A stretch of DNA of 48,908 nt from Rhodopirellula sp. (GCA_002698965.1 PAAT01000170.1:1-48908), one strand, 5' to 3'. Positions 13,695 to 23,428 are shown, numbered from the stretch's first letter. Notes: generated by a model not told the origin, from the sequence alone. A program made the numbers and translations.

Positions 13695-14524
13695 AGAAAG
13701 CATTAGAGAAATACATGGAATGGGATGAGGTTATCGGAAGATCACCTAGAACCATAGAGAATAGGATGTATGAAGTGGGTCGGTTCGTTGAGGACACAGG
13801 TAAAAGAAAGCTAAGTCAGATTGATGAGTATGTCATACATGATTGGATCAACGATAGTTCAGGAAACAGTGTAGGTACTAGGAAATTTAAGTTGTCCTGT
13901 TTGAAATCATTCTTGAACTACTGTGTTGCCAAAGGGTGGATTAACAACAACCCAGCGTTACTGGTTAAAGTAGACATAAGGAAAGTTAAACACGCCAAGC
14001 GTGAGGCACAAAAGAAGAAGGCATTCGATGAGGCTGAATACAAATATATCAGGACGAACATCAATGATTTCATTGGGGATCTTAGTGAGGAAGCTGGTGA
14101 ATTCTGGAGGATAGCTACAGTGATAGGCGTTGAGACAGGGCTTAGGTTTGGGGATATAGTTCAGCTTGAATGGGACTGTCTTACATCTACCACCATCACA
14201 GTATGGACTGACAAGCGAGACAAGAGGGTATCAATGAAGATGAGCCATGTACTGAAGAGTGCCATAATGTCTATCAAACAGAAGAGTAAAAAGTATTTAT
14301 TCCCTGAGCAAAGAAGAGAATTCTTAGGTGGTAAGAGGGAGAAATACCCAATGCAATACAAGAGGATTCTAAAACGGATGGGTATAGATGATAAAACATT
14401 CCATTCAACTAGGGTTACATTTGCAACTAAAGCTAAAAAATCAGGTGGTAAACTAGCTCAGATAGCTATGGATTTAGGACACAGTTCAGTTCGCACTACT
14501 CAAGATCATTACATAGACGCATGA
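13682..14524 (+). CDS. int: Tyrosine recombinase / integrase
   Basis: This 280-residue protein has the two-domain plan of phage tyrosine recombinases. Residues 1-100 form the SAM-like core-binding domain (SPRTIENRMYEVGRFVED ... LKSFLNYCVAKGWINNNP). The catalytic set is complete: R155 in TGLRFGDI, a Lys near 178, H241 and R244 in HSTRVTF, H267 in LGHSS, and the nucleophile Y277 in DHYIDA, three residues from the end. It would integrate or excise phage DNA at a short shared sequence, or resolve multimers. The ORF overlaps the terminase small subunit by ATGA. No attP is visible beside it because there is no free gap. Confidence 0.93.
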   Translation: MESIKKALEKYMEWDEVIGRSPRTIENRMYEVGRFVEDTGKRKLSQIDEYVIHDWINDSSGNSVGTRKFKLSCLKSFLNYCVAKGWINNNPALLVKVDIRKVKHAKREAQKKKAFDEAEYKYIRTNINDFIGDLSEEAGEFWRIATVIGVETGLRFGDIVQLEWDCLTSTTITVWTDKRDKRVSMKMSHVLKSAIMSIKQKSKKYLFPEQRREFLGGKREKYPMQYKRILKRMGIDDKTFHSTRVTFATKAKKSGGKLAQIAMDLGHSSVRTTQDHYIDA

Positions 14525-15189
14525 AGCTAACGGCTGGAGAACGTAAAGCAATTCACTTGGCACTAGAGGAAACCAATGGTGTTGTGGATACTGCATCCAA
14601 GCTGGTGGGCATGACAGGATACAAGCTCAAGAAACTGATCGACACGGATCACGAGTTCAATACCAGGTGGGGTACTGGTGAAGTTAAAGTTCCTACTGAG
14701 ACAGATGTAATTCACAGGCCAGATCCAGCAGATGCTTTTGTTACTAAGCTCAAGCAAGAAGAGGCAGCATTGTCTCAGGGATTAGAAGCGGTAGGTATCA
14801 AAGGTAAGTGTAAGGAGGAAGCCATAGCCACATCAGCCTTTGCCTCTCAACACCTGTCACAAATGAGGCAGATGACTACAGGTGGATTACTCAAAGACTT
14901 CATGGAGTTAGGTGTAGTGTTCAAGGAAATCAGAGATGAACTATCCCAAGGGCAAGAACCTGAAAGGGAGAATGTTTTGTATGAAGCACTGTTTAGTGCA
15001 GTAAAATTTCGGAACGAGATCAACAGAGAAGTTATCAAAGGTGCGCTTATCGATGCTCAGATCAAACAAAAGACTGAGGAAAATGGTAAGAAGTCAACGG
15101 GTAAACCGGGGTTTGCACCAATGAATAACATTATGATAAAGACTGATGGTAAGGTAGAAGTCAGTCAAAAGGATGCCAAAGAAAACTAA
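14521..15189 (+). CDS. Terminase small subunit (probable)
   Basis: The gene lies directly upstream of, and overlaps, the terminase large subunit. The N-terminus (GERKAIHLALEETNGVVDTASKLVGMTGYKLKKLID) reads as a Fis-type helix-turn-helix, as expected for a protein that recognises the packaging site. The middle (about 95-185) is helical and could mediate ring assembly. At 222 residues it is long for the family. The start overlaps the integrase stop. Confidence 0.7.
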   Translation: MKLTAGERKAIHLALEETNGVVDTASKLVGMTGYKLKKLIDTDHEFNTRWGTGEVKVPTETDVIHRPDPADAFVTKLKQEEAALSQGLEAVGIKGKCKEEAIATSAFASQHLSQMRQMTTGGLLKDFMELGVVFKEIRDELSQGQEPERENVLYEALFSAVKFRNEINREVIKGALIDAQIKQKTEENGKKSTGKPGFAPMNNIMIKTDGKVEVSQKDAKEN

Positions 15190-16681
15190 CCTATCTGAAG
15201 AAGAGATAGAGGCAATAGCTTCGTCAGTGATGGATTCAAAACCTGAGCCGTCAACTGATTGGTATCCTGATCTCAACGCTACTCAGAAGAAAATTTTTAA
15301 TGACCCGTCAAAGTATGTGTTGGGATACGGAGAGAAAGGTAGTGGCAAGACTATTGGTTTTGCACACAAGCTAACCCGACACGCCTATGAAGAGAACAAT
15401 GCGCTGGTCTTAATCCTAGCCCCTTCCATTCGTACTGGATCTGAGGGTATCTGGCATGATCTGGATACCTTAGTTCTGCCTCAATGGGAGGAAGGAATAG
15501 GACTAGAATATACCTCTTCTAAACTCGACCCCAATACCAAGGACAGACACAGGTGGATACGCAATCGGTTCGGGGGTTGGAGCAAGTTGCTTCTGGTTTC
15601 AATACCCTACGCAGGGGCAGTTGAGACTAGGATCAAAGGCCCAGCCCCCAGCCATTGCTACGTTGATGAGCTTACCCAGTGTGATGGAGTTGAATACTTC
15701 CGTTACCCGGCGGCGCAGTTGGGTAGGCGCAGAGGGATAGAAGGCCCACAACAATACTGTGCAAGTTGCAACCCGGAAGGGCCGAGTCATTGGGTATACA
15801 AGCAGTTCTTTGAGGATTGCATTGAGGACAACGGTAAGAGAAACAAAGCCTTCTCAGTCTATCACGTTCCAATGCGTGAGAATACTAAGAGATTACCACC
15901 TGGGTATGTGGAGAGCTTAGAATCTATTTTAAAGTCTGATCCTGTTGAGTGGAGGAGATTGATTGAAGGTGAATGGGTTGATCGTCCATCAGGTGAAGCC
16001 TTGTTTAAGGAATACTTCTCACCTCAAATGCACATCAAAGGCAACGAGATTACAGGCAAAGGACTGATGCCTAAACCGGGGCATCCTATCATTGTAGGCT
16101 ATGACTTAGGGCAAGTGTACTCTGCTGTCACCTTCCTTCAGATGATACCTACAGAGAGGGGAAACCTTTGGATTGCGTTTGATGAGGTGGATTACCTTGG
16201 AGAGCGACACCTATACAAGAGGTTGTGCCAACAGATTATGGCTCGGATGGACTACTGGAATGAGAAGATGGATACTGAATTTTATTATGAACACATCACT
16301 GACTCCAGTGCTATAAACCAATGGCATCCGGGTGGTGAAGGCAGCTATGATAGCTGGGACTTTGAGCGATACAGTGATGGTAGGATTAAGATGGTCGGAT
16401 GTCCGAAAGGCCAGGGAAGTGTTGAAGCCAGGGTTAGATTGCTGTCTGGCAAGTTGTTTCAAGATGAGTTCTATACATCTGCTTTATGCATAAACACTGT
16501 GGAAATGTTAATGAATCTGGAGTCTGATAAGAAAGATCCAACTAAACCTAAGCGGAGTAAATACATCCACAAGTTTGATTCAATCACATACCCCATGTTC
16601 AAGCTGGATTTAAATAATAATACCCGGTTGCCTAAAGCATCAGATGTTCGACCTAATTTAATACATTGCGGAATACCTTGA
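15173..16681 (+). CDS. terL: Terminase large subunit
   Basis: The 502-residue protein has both domains of the packaging motor. ATPase: Walker A GEKGSGKT at 53-60, Walker B CYVDE at 162-166, and the coupling motif around SCNPEG at 198-203. Nuclease: an RNase H-like core with D311 (IIVGYDLG), D377 (HITDSS) and D469 (HKFDS) as probable metal ligands. It would cut concatemers and pump DNA into the head through the portal. Length and motif order are normal for podovirus-like terminases. It overlaps the small subunit by 17 bases. Confidence 0.95.
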   Translation: MPKKTNLSEEEIEAIASSVMDSKPEPSTDWYPDLNATQKKIFNDPSKYVLGYGEKGSGKTIGFAHKLTRHAYEENNALVLILAPSIRTGSEGIWHDLDTLVLPQWEEGIGLEYTSSKLDPNTKDRHRWIRNRFGGWSKLLLVSIPYAGAVETRIKGPAPSHCYVDELTQCDGVEYFRYPAAQLGRRRGIEGPQQYCASCNPEGPSHWVYKQFFEDCIEDNGKRNKAFSVYHVPMRENTKRLPPGYVESLESILKSDPVEWRRLIEGEWVDRPSGEALFKEYFSPQMHIKGNEITGKGLMPKPGHPIIVGYDLGQVYSAVTFLQMIPTERGNLWIAFDEVDYLGERHLYKRLCQQIMARMDYWNEKMDTEFYYEHITDSSAINQWHPGGEGSYDSWDFERYSDGRIKMVGCPKGQGSVEARVRLLSGKLFQDEFYTSALCINTVEMLMNLESDKKDPTKPKRSKYIHKFDSITYPMFKLDLNNNTRLPKASDVRPNLIHCGIP

Positions 16682-16683
16682 AT

Positions 16684-16694
16684 GTTACCCTAAA
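16684..16694 (+). promoter_or_regulatory. GTTACCCTAAA element, copy 3
   Basis: Exact copy directly after the terminase stop codon, preceded by CCTTGAAT, and 18 bases before the ATG at 16713. It divides the terminase from the portal block. Confidence 0.6.
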
Positions 16695-16712
16695 TATGAG
16701 TAGATAACAGAG

Positions 16713-16967
16713 ATGGTCAACATGACAGATAAAGTTGTATTAGATCTTGCTGATGACAGTGAGTTAGCTGAATACATCACAAACAAAGCCCCAGGCGATG
16801 AATGCGTCATGGAGATTGTAGCCACCCTTGACGAGTCAACAGACGAACAAGCTGTGTTCTCTATTAGAGATGTTACAGTTGAGCAGGACAGTTACTCAGA
16901 AGAAGACATGGATGAAGGTGATGATGATTCTCCTGTCATGGCGGTGATGATGGGGGAAGCGGAATAA
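16713..16967 (+). CDS. Small acidic protein (84 aa)
   Basis: Not recognised. Very acidic, with a C-terminal run of Asp and Glu (SEEDMDEGDDDSP). It is the first gene after copy 3 of the element; an in-frame ATG at 16722 is an alternative start. No ribosome site is strong. Confidence 0.55.
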   Translation: MVNMTDKVVLDLADDSELAEYITNKAPGDECVMEIVATLDESTDEQAVFSIRDVTVEQDSYSEEDMDEGDDDSPVMAVMMGEAE

Positions 16968-17002
16968 TATTAAGGAAAGTCCATCAGTATTCCTACTGCA
17001 AA

Positions 17003-17025
17003 GGCTCCACGATAAAGCTGGAGTC
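17003..17025 (+). promoter_or_regulatory. Hairpin that buries a ribosome binding site
   Basis: GGCTCCA at 17003-17009 pairs with TGGAGTC at 17019-17025 (seven pairs, one G-U), leaving a nine-base loop. The GGAG Shine-Dalgarno sequence of the gene at 17026 lies wholly in the 3' arm, and the ATG follows at once. Confidence 0.55.
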
Positions 17026-17220
17026 ATGTCAGGTTGGGATAGAGACAGGGTTAAAAGATGTTGTTCATTTCTAAATGTGACAGTGGACGAGCTTGCGGCA
17101 CGAAGCTGCATACCAAAACATCTACTTGTGAGATGGATGAGATCAGGAAAGGTTCCTCCATACATAGCCCTTTTGTTTTATTTACAGGAACGATCCGAAG
17201 TAGAAGCTAGATATGATTGA
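17026..17220 (+). CDS. Small helix-turn-helix protein (64 aa)
   Basis: Residues about 18-45 (VTVDELAARSCIPKHLLVRWMRSGKVP) read as a Cro/CI-type helix-turn-helix. The protein is basic at its start (DRDRVKRCC). It overlaps the portal gene by eight bases. Its ribosome site is inside a hairpin, so translation may be controlled. It may regulate late genes, or may be a structural part with a chance motif. Confidence 0.55.
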   Translation: MSGWDRDRVKRCCSFLNVTVDELAARSCIPKHLLVRWMRSGKVPPYIALLFYLQERSEVEARYD

Positions 17221-19555
17221 TTTTGACGTACTAAAAACTCACGGGACAACCAACGAAAGACTTCGGGAGTTGTTTACTGCCAAGCTACCAAGCAAGGAAG
17301 CCTTGGATAAGATGCCAAAGGAAGAGGTAAAGGCATTAGAGAAGGACATCGAGCAGAGAGAGAAGGCAGAAAATTTAATAGCGTCAAGGATCACAGAGCA
17401 TATTACTTTCAGTTTACGGAACCATCACCTATATAGTTCTGTCGATCTAGCATGGGATAGTTCTCCTATCAATAGTAGGAACATTCCGCTTATCATGTAT
17501 GCACAGAAAAGGATCAATGTAGATTCATGTGTAAAAGAATTAGATAAGCTAAAGGTTACAGATAAGTATGTTAAAAGAGATGCAGCCGGGAAACCTACTG
17601 AGATAGATCTGCCAAAATTCCTAGAGGTAAACATCAACCTAGTCCGTAGCTTTGTTACCCGGAGACTTGCTGCCCAGGTTAATAAGTACAATAACCTTTA
17701 CCCTTTTTTTAAGTACCAACCCAGAGGAACCAGTGCTGCTGGTAAGTTAAGGGCTGATGTACTTTCTCAACGGGTAGACATCATGGCGGATCAATATGAT
17801 TACCGTCACTTCCAGACTCAGGTAATGAGAGATATGTTTCTTTATGGGCATTCAATTGCATTTCCTAGAGCAGCATGGGAAAGAGAAGTTCAATGGGAAA
17901 AAGATGTTACTGATGAAGAGTATAAGATGGAGGGTAATCAAAGGATTAAAACTACCATATCTAAAGAAGGTGTTTGTTGGATTAACCCGCATCCGAGTCG
18001 TGTGTTCTGGGATAACGATTCACCTTTAACCTCTGTTAATTCTGATACAGGCGCGGAATACATAGGGTTCTGGGATATTGCTAGATACGGTGATGTCATG
18101 CAAAACCCTGAGTATTTTAACCGAGATTCAATTGGATACACATCTGCAACCGCTGGCTTGTTTACGCAATACAGTACTTATTTTAACACATACTACACAC
18201 AGATTGTCCCTCCAAATACAGAGGACGATTTAACAAGCTGGAACGATAGAAAGAATACAGTAGGCATTTACTCAGGTGAGATGTCTGATACTTCAGTATT
18301 TATTACAGATTACTTTTGGAAGATGGTTCCTAATCAATGGGGTGTAGGTGATTATCCTTATCCTGTATGGGTACATCTCCGAATAGCTGGTGATTCGACG
18401 GTTATCTTTGCCGAGTTCCTTCCGTCATCACCCGCCGCTGTCTTTGCATTCAACGAGAACGATAACCGTTTAAGGAATATTTCAGTTGCCCACGAGCTGA
18501 TGCCATTCCAAGACCAGTTGACTAACTTGTTTAGCCAGTTGCTTGAGACTGCAAAGGCAGACCTTTTCTCAGTGGGAGTTCTTAATACAGACATATTCCC
18601 TGACACAGAAGAAGGGATGAAAGTTAGGGATGACTTTAGGGACACTATGCAAGGTGAGAATTTCTATGCATCAACTCATGTATTGGAAACATCATTCTCT
18701 AAGATGGCTAACCTTGGGATAGATACCAATCCAGATAACGTATTTAAGATTATAAGAAGCAGTTCTAACGGTAGTATTAATACCATATTTCAATCTATTA
18801 ATCAGTTGTTGATGATGGCTGAAAGGTTAATGGCATTAAGCCCTCAAGAGCAGGGCCAGCCAGCACCCAGGGAAACATCTGCCACTGAGATAATGACGAT
18901 TAATAATACAACTGAATCTGTATATACATTTATCTCTGAAGCAATTGATGAAGGTCGAGCTGCTATGAAGCGTATCATCTATGAGTCATTAATGACTTGC
19001 GGAAGTAATACTATACATCTGCCTGTTAAGAATAGATATAACGCTGCCATAATAGAACAAGCAGGATTTGAAATTGATCCAGAAGATCTAGAGTTCATGT
19101 CACCTGATGTTGAGAAAAGGCATACTGTAATAGGTAGTAAGAAGAACCTTATACATGACTACATATTCACTAGCCGTGACGGATCTGAAAGAAGTTCTAA
19201 TGTTCAGGAAGCACAGGCTTTGATTCAGTTATTCCAAATCATCAGTCAAACTCCAGTTATACTTGAAGCACTCGGTAAAGATAAATACTACGAATTACTT
19301 AACGAGATTGCTCGGAAGTCAGGAGCCACAGACATCAAGTTAGAAGTAGCACCTGGCGATGATAATAGTTTAGGTGGCCCTAATCAGGAAATGGATGGGG
19401 TAATGCAGCAAGTTATCGGCGCGGTTCAAACTAACGCAGATCAAATTAACAAGATGAAAGATTTATTAGGAGGTAACTTGAATCAAGGAACTCCTGAAGC
19501 TGATGTGGCGCAAGCGGCAGAGGCAGAAATAGCAGCAGAACAACAAAATATATGA
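17213..19555 (+). CDS. Portal protein
   Basis: At 780 residues between terminase and scaffold/capsid, this is by position the portal. It shows features usual for portals of short-tailed phages: a charged helical N-terminus, a segment with INLVRSFVTRRLAAQVN, a long alpha/beta middle, then MADQYDYRHFQTQVMRDMFLYGHSIAF, and an acidic, Gln-rich C-terminal tail (AEAEIAAEQQNI). Portals form the dodecameric ring at one head vertex through which DNA enters and to which the tail binds. No sequence motif decides the call; order and size do. Confidence 0.8.
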   Translation: MIDFDVLKTHGTTNERLRELFTAKLPSKEALDKMPKEEVKALEKDIEQREKAENLIASRITEHITFSLRNHHLYSSVDLAWDSSPINSRNIPLIMYAQKRINVDSCVKELDKLKVTDKYVKRDAAGKPTEIDLPKFLEVNINLVRSFVTRRLAAQVNKYNNLYPFFKYQPRGTSAAGKLRADVLSQRVDIMADQYDYRHFQTQVMRDMFLYGHSIAFPRAAWEREVQWEKDVTDEEYKMEGNQRIKTTISKEGVCWINPHPSRVFWDNDSPLTSVNSDTGAEYIGFWDIARYGDVMQNPEYFNRDSIGYTSATAGLFTQYSTYFNTYYTQIVPPNTEDDLTSWNDRKNTVGIYSGEMSDTSVFITDYFWKMVPNQWGVGDYPYPVWVHLRIAGDSTVIFAEFLPSSPAAVFAFNENDNRLRNISVAHELMPFQDQLTNLFSQLLETAKADLFSVGVLNTDIFPDTEEGMKVRDDFRDTMQGENFYASTHVLETSFSKMANLGIDTNPDNVFKIIRSSSNGSINTIFQSINQLLMMAERLMALSPQEQGQPAPRETSATEIMTINNTTESVYTFISEAIDEGRAAMKRIIYESLMTCGSNTIHLPVKNRYNAAIIEQAGFEIDPEDLEFMSPDVEKRHTVIGSKKNLIHDYIFTSRDGSERSSNVQEAQALIQLFQIISQTPVILEALGKDKYYELLNEIARKSGATDIKLEVAPGDDNSLGGPNQEMDGVMQQVIGAVQTNADQINKMKDLLGGNLNQGTPEADVAQAAEAEIAAEQQNI

Positions 19556-20913
19556 GCGAAGACGCAGTAGCAGAACAAGTAGAGGAACAGAATCAAGAAG
19601 AGGTAGTCGAAGAAACACAGGAAACAGTAGAGGAACCAGAGTCTTTTATGGATTCCCTGTTCCAAGACCTTGGACTAGCTCAAGATACTGTAGAAAAAAC
19701 TGAAGAAGAACCTGAACCTAAAGAACCAGATCAAGATGAAGTACCACAAGAAATCGACACAACAGAAGTCATATCAGAAACCGAAGCCAACGAGCCAGAG
19801 CCAGAAGCAGAGCCAAAAGAAAAACCAAAGAAAAAGGTAAGCTACAAAGCACCAAAGGTTGACTATGAAGAGATACGTCGAACCGTTCGAGAGGAAGTAT
19901 CACGAAGTCAACCACAACAAGAGGAATCACAAACAACACCTCAGCCAAGTACGGAACCAGAGGAGAATACGGATGACCTGGTGCCTGAACAGCTCGAAGA
20001 ATTGGAGTTGGCTAGATTTGCTGAGAGAAAATATCCAGACAAGTATAAGAACCAATCAAAAAAGCTGTTAGATTTCTACAAGAAGTTAGATGACTACGCT
20101 GAGAACAGTGACGAAGACAGAACCTTTGATGAAGATGATAGGGAGTTTGTTGAATTTATAAATAAGAATAAGCCTAAGTTTACAAATCAGAAACGCCTTG
20201 AGCGAGAGATGATAGCAGACTTAGCTGCACAACAAGTATCCACTGAGAAGGAATCAGAGATAAGAGATCTTAAAGAAAAGATGAGGGTGCTTGAAACAAA
20301 GCCCACCATTGAAAAGAAGTTTAGTAAATATACTCAAGACCTACAGAAATCTGGTGAAGTAGAAGACGAGTTTTCAAAGAACATATACAGTCAACAGTTA
20401 AGCCAAGCCGAGAACATGGGTAAGGAATATCTGGATCTGTATTATGGGATGAAGACTTGGGACGGTAATGATCCTACACAGAAATGGATAGTGGATTTTG
20501 TTACTCACCAATCAAATGTGTTCCAGAAAAAAGGGGGTAAGTATTTATCAAGAGATGGTAAAACATTTATGACTCCTGCTGACTACGGTGCAAGAGGTAA
20601 TCCTACTACTAACTGGACGTTCGGCCCTGATGATGTGCTGCAAATGTTTAATAACTTCTTCACTACAACTGCAAAAAAACAAGTAGAGACTGAGTATGCA
20701 CGTTTGGAAAAGATGGGCTTTACTAAGGGTAAGGCTAAGAATTCCGCAAAGAAAGGGAAAGTAAAAGAGGAAGTTACTCCTATTACTACCCCTAAAGCTA
20801 AGACAGCTAAGTCGCCAGGGGCCGCTGAATCTGGTGATGCTGAAGAAGTTTCATTCGGGGAGGACTTAGTTAAAACACTAGGCATGGACTTCACCCCAAC
20901 TTCCACGAACTAA
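19552..20913 (+). CDS. Scaffolding protein (probable)
   Basis: The 453-residue product has an extremely Glu/Gln/Pro-rich first 150 residues, then charged helical regions with coiled-coil character (EKESEIRDLKEKMRVLETK) and a Lys/Ala-rich C-terminal part (TKGKAKNSAKKGKVKEEV). Such acidic, helical proteins encoded between portal and major capsid protein act as internal scaffolds for procapsid assembly. It overlaps the portal gene by four bases. Confidence 0.75.
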   Translation: MSEDAVAEQVEEQNQEEVVEETQETVEEPESFMDSLFQDLGLAQDTVEKTEEEPEPKEPDQDEVPQEIDTTEVISETEANEPEPEAEPKEKPKKKVSYKAPKVDYEEIRRTVREEVSRSQPQQEESQTTPQPSTEPEENTDDLVPEQLEELELARFAERKYPDKYKNQSKKLLDFYKKLDDYAENSDEDRTFDEDDREFVEFINKNKPKFTNQKRLEREMIADLAAQQVSTEKESEIRDLKEKMRVLETKPTIEKKFSKYTQDLQKSGEVEDEFSKNIYSQQLSQAENMGKEYLDLYYGMKTWDGNDPTQKWIVDFVTHQSNVFQKKGGKYLSRDGKTFMTPADYGARGNPTTNWTFGPDDVLQMFNNFFTTTAKKQVETEYARLEKMGFTKGKAKNSAKKGKVKEEVTPITTPKAKTAKSPGAAESGDAEEVSFGEDLVKTLGMDFTPTSTN

Positions 20914-21007
20914 GGGAATTAAAAATAACCCCTGCAAAATTAAAAAAAATTCACCATTTTCCTTGAAATGTAAGGCTAGTTAAGGAAGCCAGTGTATTAT
21001 CTTTCAA

Positions 21008-21016
21008 ACCCTTAAT
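21008..21016 (+). promoter_or_regulatory. Diverged relative of the GTTACCCTAAA element before the capsid gene
   Basis: ACCCTTAAT lies 20 bases before the capsid ATG, the same distance as in exact copies. It keeps ACCCT and AAT, but has an extra T. A good AAGAGGA ribosome site follows. This is a weak match; another signal could serve here. Confidence 0.25.
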
Positions 21017-21036
21017 AGGGAAGAGGATATAATATC

Positions 21037-23019
21037 ATGGCTAATTCAACACTAGCGTCAGCAGTAGGTAACTGTACTCCTCGGCACATTCATGTCGATG
21101 ATAGTAAAGGTTGCTCGCTGACAAGGGCCAACATTACGGCCTTCAAACGCAGCGACTTCGAGGCTCAAGCAGCTAAGGAAGTCGGGATGGACAGGATTAT
21201 CGCTCAGACTGCCGAGGCTCGCCTTGCTGGTATGCACGAGAAATCACTGTATGACTTATTACTTTCACGCCACGTTTCATTAGGAGAAAAATCTGGTGGA
21301 GGATCGCAGTCTGTGATTGCACCTTTCACTTTGGTTCCTCGCAGAAACACGCTGAACTTTAACTACTTCCAAGTTGAATCTAGTTCTTACGCTGGGATCA
21401 CAGACAACAATAGTGCTGTTCCAACAGGAAACTTTACCGCACTTACAAAAACATTTGGCCCCGGTCGAACTGTTACTGGGTACGGATGGATTCCATCTTC
21501 GGCATTTGTTATTACGGTAAATGCTGGAACTGATTCCGCCCCAGGTGGTGGGTCAAACAACCTTGAGAAGACGAACTTCAACAAGAGCCAAGTTCAAAAC
21601 CTTGAGACATATTTCCATCCCGGTTCATTCATTAACGTATTGACCAATGGTAAGAATCTCGACGGTGCGGCTACTGGTGCTAATGCCCACGTTGCTGCTA
21701 ATGCTTCTTCTCTCGGTGTTGCTGATGCTGTTTATCTTCAGTACAAGGTTTACTATGCTGAAGCTGTAGCCTCTGGTGCTGGTGATTATGACGCTAATCA
21801 ACCAAAAGCTCGTCTAGTTGTTGCCCCAAGCTCTTATGCCTCTACTTCCGCTACTGATGGACTTGATAAAAAGTGGATTGGTTCTGGAGTAACTGAAGCT
21901 ACTGCTGCTGAGAAAGCTAATGCTGGTTACACAATGAGTAAAGGTACTGGCATGATAATGGGTAACTCTGTTTCTGATTACGAGAAATGGTGTGAACAAG
22001 GGCCAGCCGTCAACGATCTAACCTTGATCGAATACTGGCAGCAAACCCAACGCTGGACTCATCAGTACAACGACGAATACTTAAAGGCTCTGCAAGCACC
22101 GCTTACATCTGAGTACTTCAAGAAGTTCCGTCAACTACCACTTGCTCAACAGCGCAAGCAACAAGAGCAGTATCACCAGAATGCCTTTATGAACTCAGTG
22201 TTCTACGGGCAAAAGATTAACGACAACCAGACTGTAGAAACCTACACAAGTCTACCAACCGTTGTTGATCCTAACACTGGTCAAGGGCAAAACCCAGCCG
22301 GGGGCCATCCTTGGGATGGGTGTAGTTCTGCACCAACGATTGAGTATAAATCTAATACACTTGGTATTCGCACTCAGTTGAACGATTGTTCTCGTACTTG
22401 GGATAACCAAGGTGCTGCATTGAACTTGGATGTCTTATTCGAGACTGTCTATATGCTTAAACGTGAGCGTGAAAACTCAGGTGGTACAGTAGACACAATC
22501 GACGCAATGACTGACCGCTTCACCGCTGCCAAGATTCGCGACTTGATGACCAAGTACTACAAGGCTAAGTACTCTTCTGACTTAACGCTGTTCATGCAGC
22601 CGAAGCAGCAGATTACATTCAACGATCAGGTGGTATTTGAGTACAACGTGTACGACTTACCAGATCAAGGTGTCAGCTTGGCTGTGTTCACGGACACATT
22701 CTTTGATGACAAACTTGGAGCGCACCTAAGCATTACTGATGGTACAAACACCACCAAGAATCTAGGTCGCCAACTCTGGTTGATTGATTGGTCAGACATT
22801 CAGATTAACGTCATCAAGACTGCATCTGTTAAACGTCAGACTAACACTGCTGATGATCTATATAACTGTGTCATCCAGCCAAATGTCTCCCACTATCAGT
22901 TGAATAGTAAGACATTCGAGGTTCGTGTAGGTAATACCAACCGCCACGCATTGGTCGAAAACTTCAGCGATGCATCACCTAGTGTGACCGTTTCTGGAGC
23001 TGATGTGACTGTATCGTAA
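21037..23019 (+). CDS. Major capsid protein
   Basis: A 660-residue protein directly after the scaffold gene, with its own leader, a strong ribosome site and an intrinsic terminator behind it, as expected for the most expressed virion gene. It is beta-rich, with a Gly/Ala/Ser-rich middle (about 150-310) that may be an inserted surface domain, which would account for a length above the usual 300-450 residues of HK97-type capsid proteins. Assignment is by position and size; no motif is decisive. Confidence 0.85.
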   Translation: MANSTLASAVGNCTPRHIHVDDSKGCSLTRANITAFKRSDFEAQAAKEVGMDRIIAQTAEARLAGMHEKSLYDLLLSRHVSLGEKSGGGSQSVIAPFTLVPRRNTLNFNYFQVESSSYAGITDNNSAVPTGNFTALTKTFGPGRTVTGYGWIPSSAFVITVNAGTDSAPGGGSNNLEKTNFNKSQVQNLETYFHPGSFINVLTNGKNLDGAATGANAHVAANASSLGVADAVYLQYKVYYAEAVASGAGDYDANQPKARLVVAPSSYASTSATDGLDKKWIGSGVTEATAAEKANAGYTMSKGTGMIMGNSVSDYEKWCEQGPAVNDLTLIEYWQQTQRWTHQYNDEYLKALQAPLTSEYFKKFRQLPLAQQRKQQEQYHQNAFMNSVFYGQKINDNQTVETYTSLPTVVDPNTGQGQNPAGGHPWDGCSSAPTIEYKSNTLGIRTQLNDCSRTWDNQGAALNLDVLFETVYMLKRERENSGGTVDTIDAMTDRFTAAKIRDLMTKYYKAKYSSDLTLFMQPKQQITFNDQVVFEYNVYDLPDQGVSLAVFTDTFFDDKLGAHLSITDGTNTTKNLGRQLWLIDWSDIQINVIKTASVKRQTNTADDLYNCVIQPNVSHYQLNSKTFEVRVGNTNRHALVENFSDASPSVTVSGADVTVS

Positions 23020-23032
23020 TTGTTAACACTTG

Positions 23033-23064
23033 GGTGGGGGTCTTAATGGCCCCTGCCTTTTTTT
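23033..23064 (+). terminator. Intrinsic terminator after the capsid gene
   Basis: GGTGGGGGTC at 23033-23042 pairs with GGCCCCTGCC at 23048-23057 (ten pairs, some G-U) with loop TTAAT and seven T at 23058-23064. The next ATG is only ten bases further on. Confidence 0.85.
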
Positions 23065-23074
23065 ATAAAACATC

Positions 23075-23428
23075 ATGGCTAGACATAGTACATTACAACA
23101 AGTCAAAGAGGGGTCGCTTCTATCAAAAGGATCGACTTTAACCATTGCATCTGGAGCTATTACAGTAACAGACTCATTACATTTAGTTGCTACAGAGGGA
23201 GCAGCCAGCACCGACGATCTCACCACTATAAACGGTGGGCATACCGCTGGTCAGGTTGTTGTTCTTATGGCTTCTGATGATGGTGATACTGTTGTTGTTA
23301 AGAATAGTGCATCATTAGCAGTGGGAGCCGACACAAGTTTGGCTGACGATACCGATACCATTACCCTTATGTGGACAGGTTCCAAGTGGGTTGGGTTGGC
23401 ATCAAGAGTAGCGACAACACCGAGTTAA
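23075..23428 (+). CDS. Head decoration-type protein (117 aa)
   Basis: The protein is beta-rich and Ala/Thr/Asp-rich, with INGGHTAGQVVVLMASDDGDTVVVKNS and TITLMWTGSKWVGLA, a type of small beta domain often seen in phage head-fibre and decoration proteins. It lies between two terminators and lacks a Shine-Dalgarno sequence, so its level should be lower than that of the capsid protein. Role inferred from position and fold pattern. Confidence 0.55.
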   Translation: MARHSTLQQVKEGSLLSKGSTLTIASGAITVTDSLHLVATEGAASTDDLTTINGGHTAGQVVVLMASDDGDTVVVKNSASLAVGADTSLADDTDTITLMWTGSKWVGLASRVATTPS

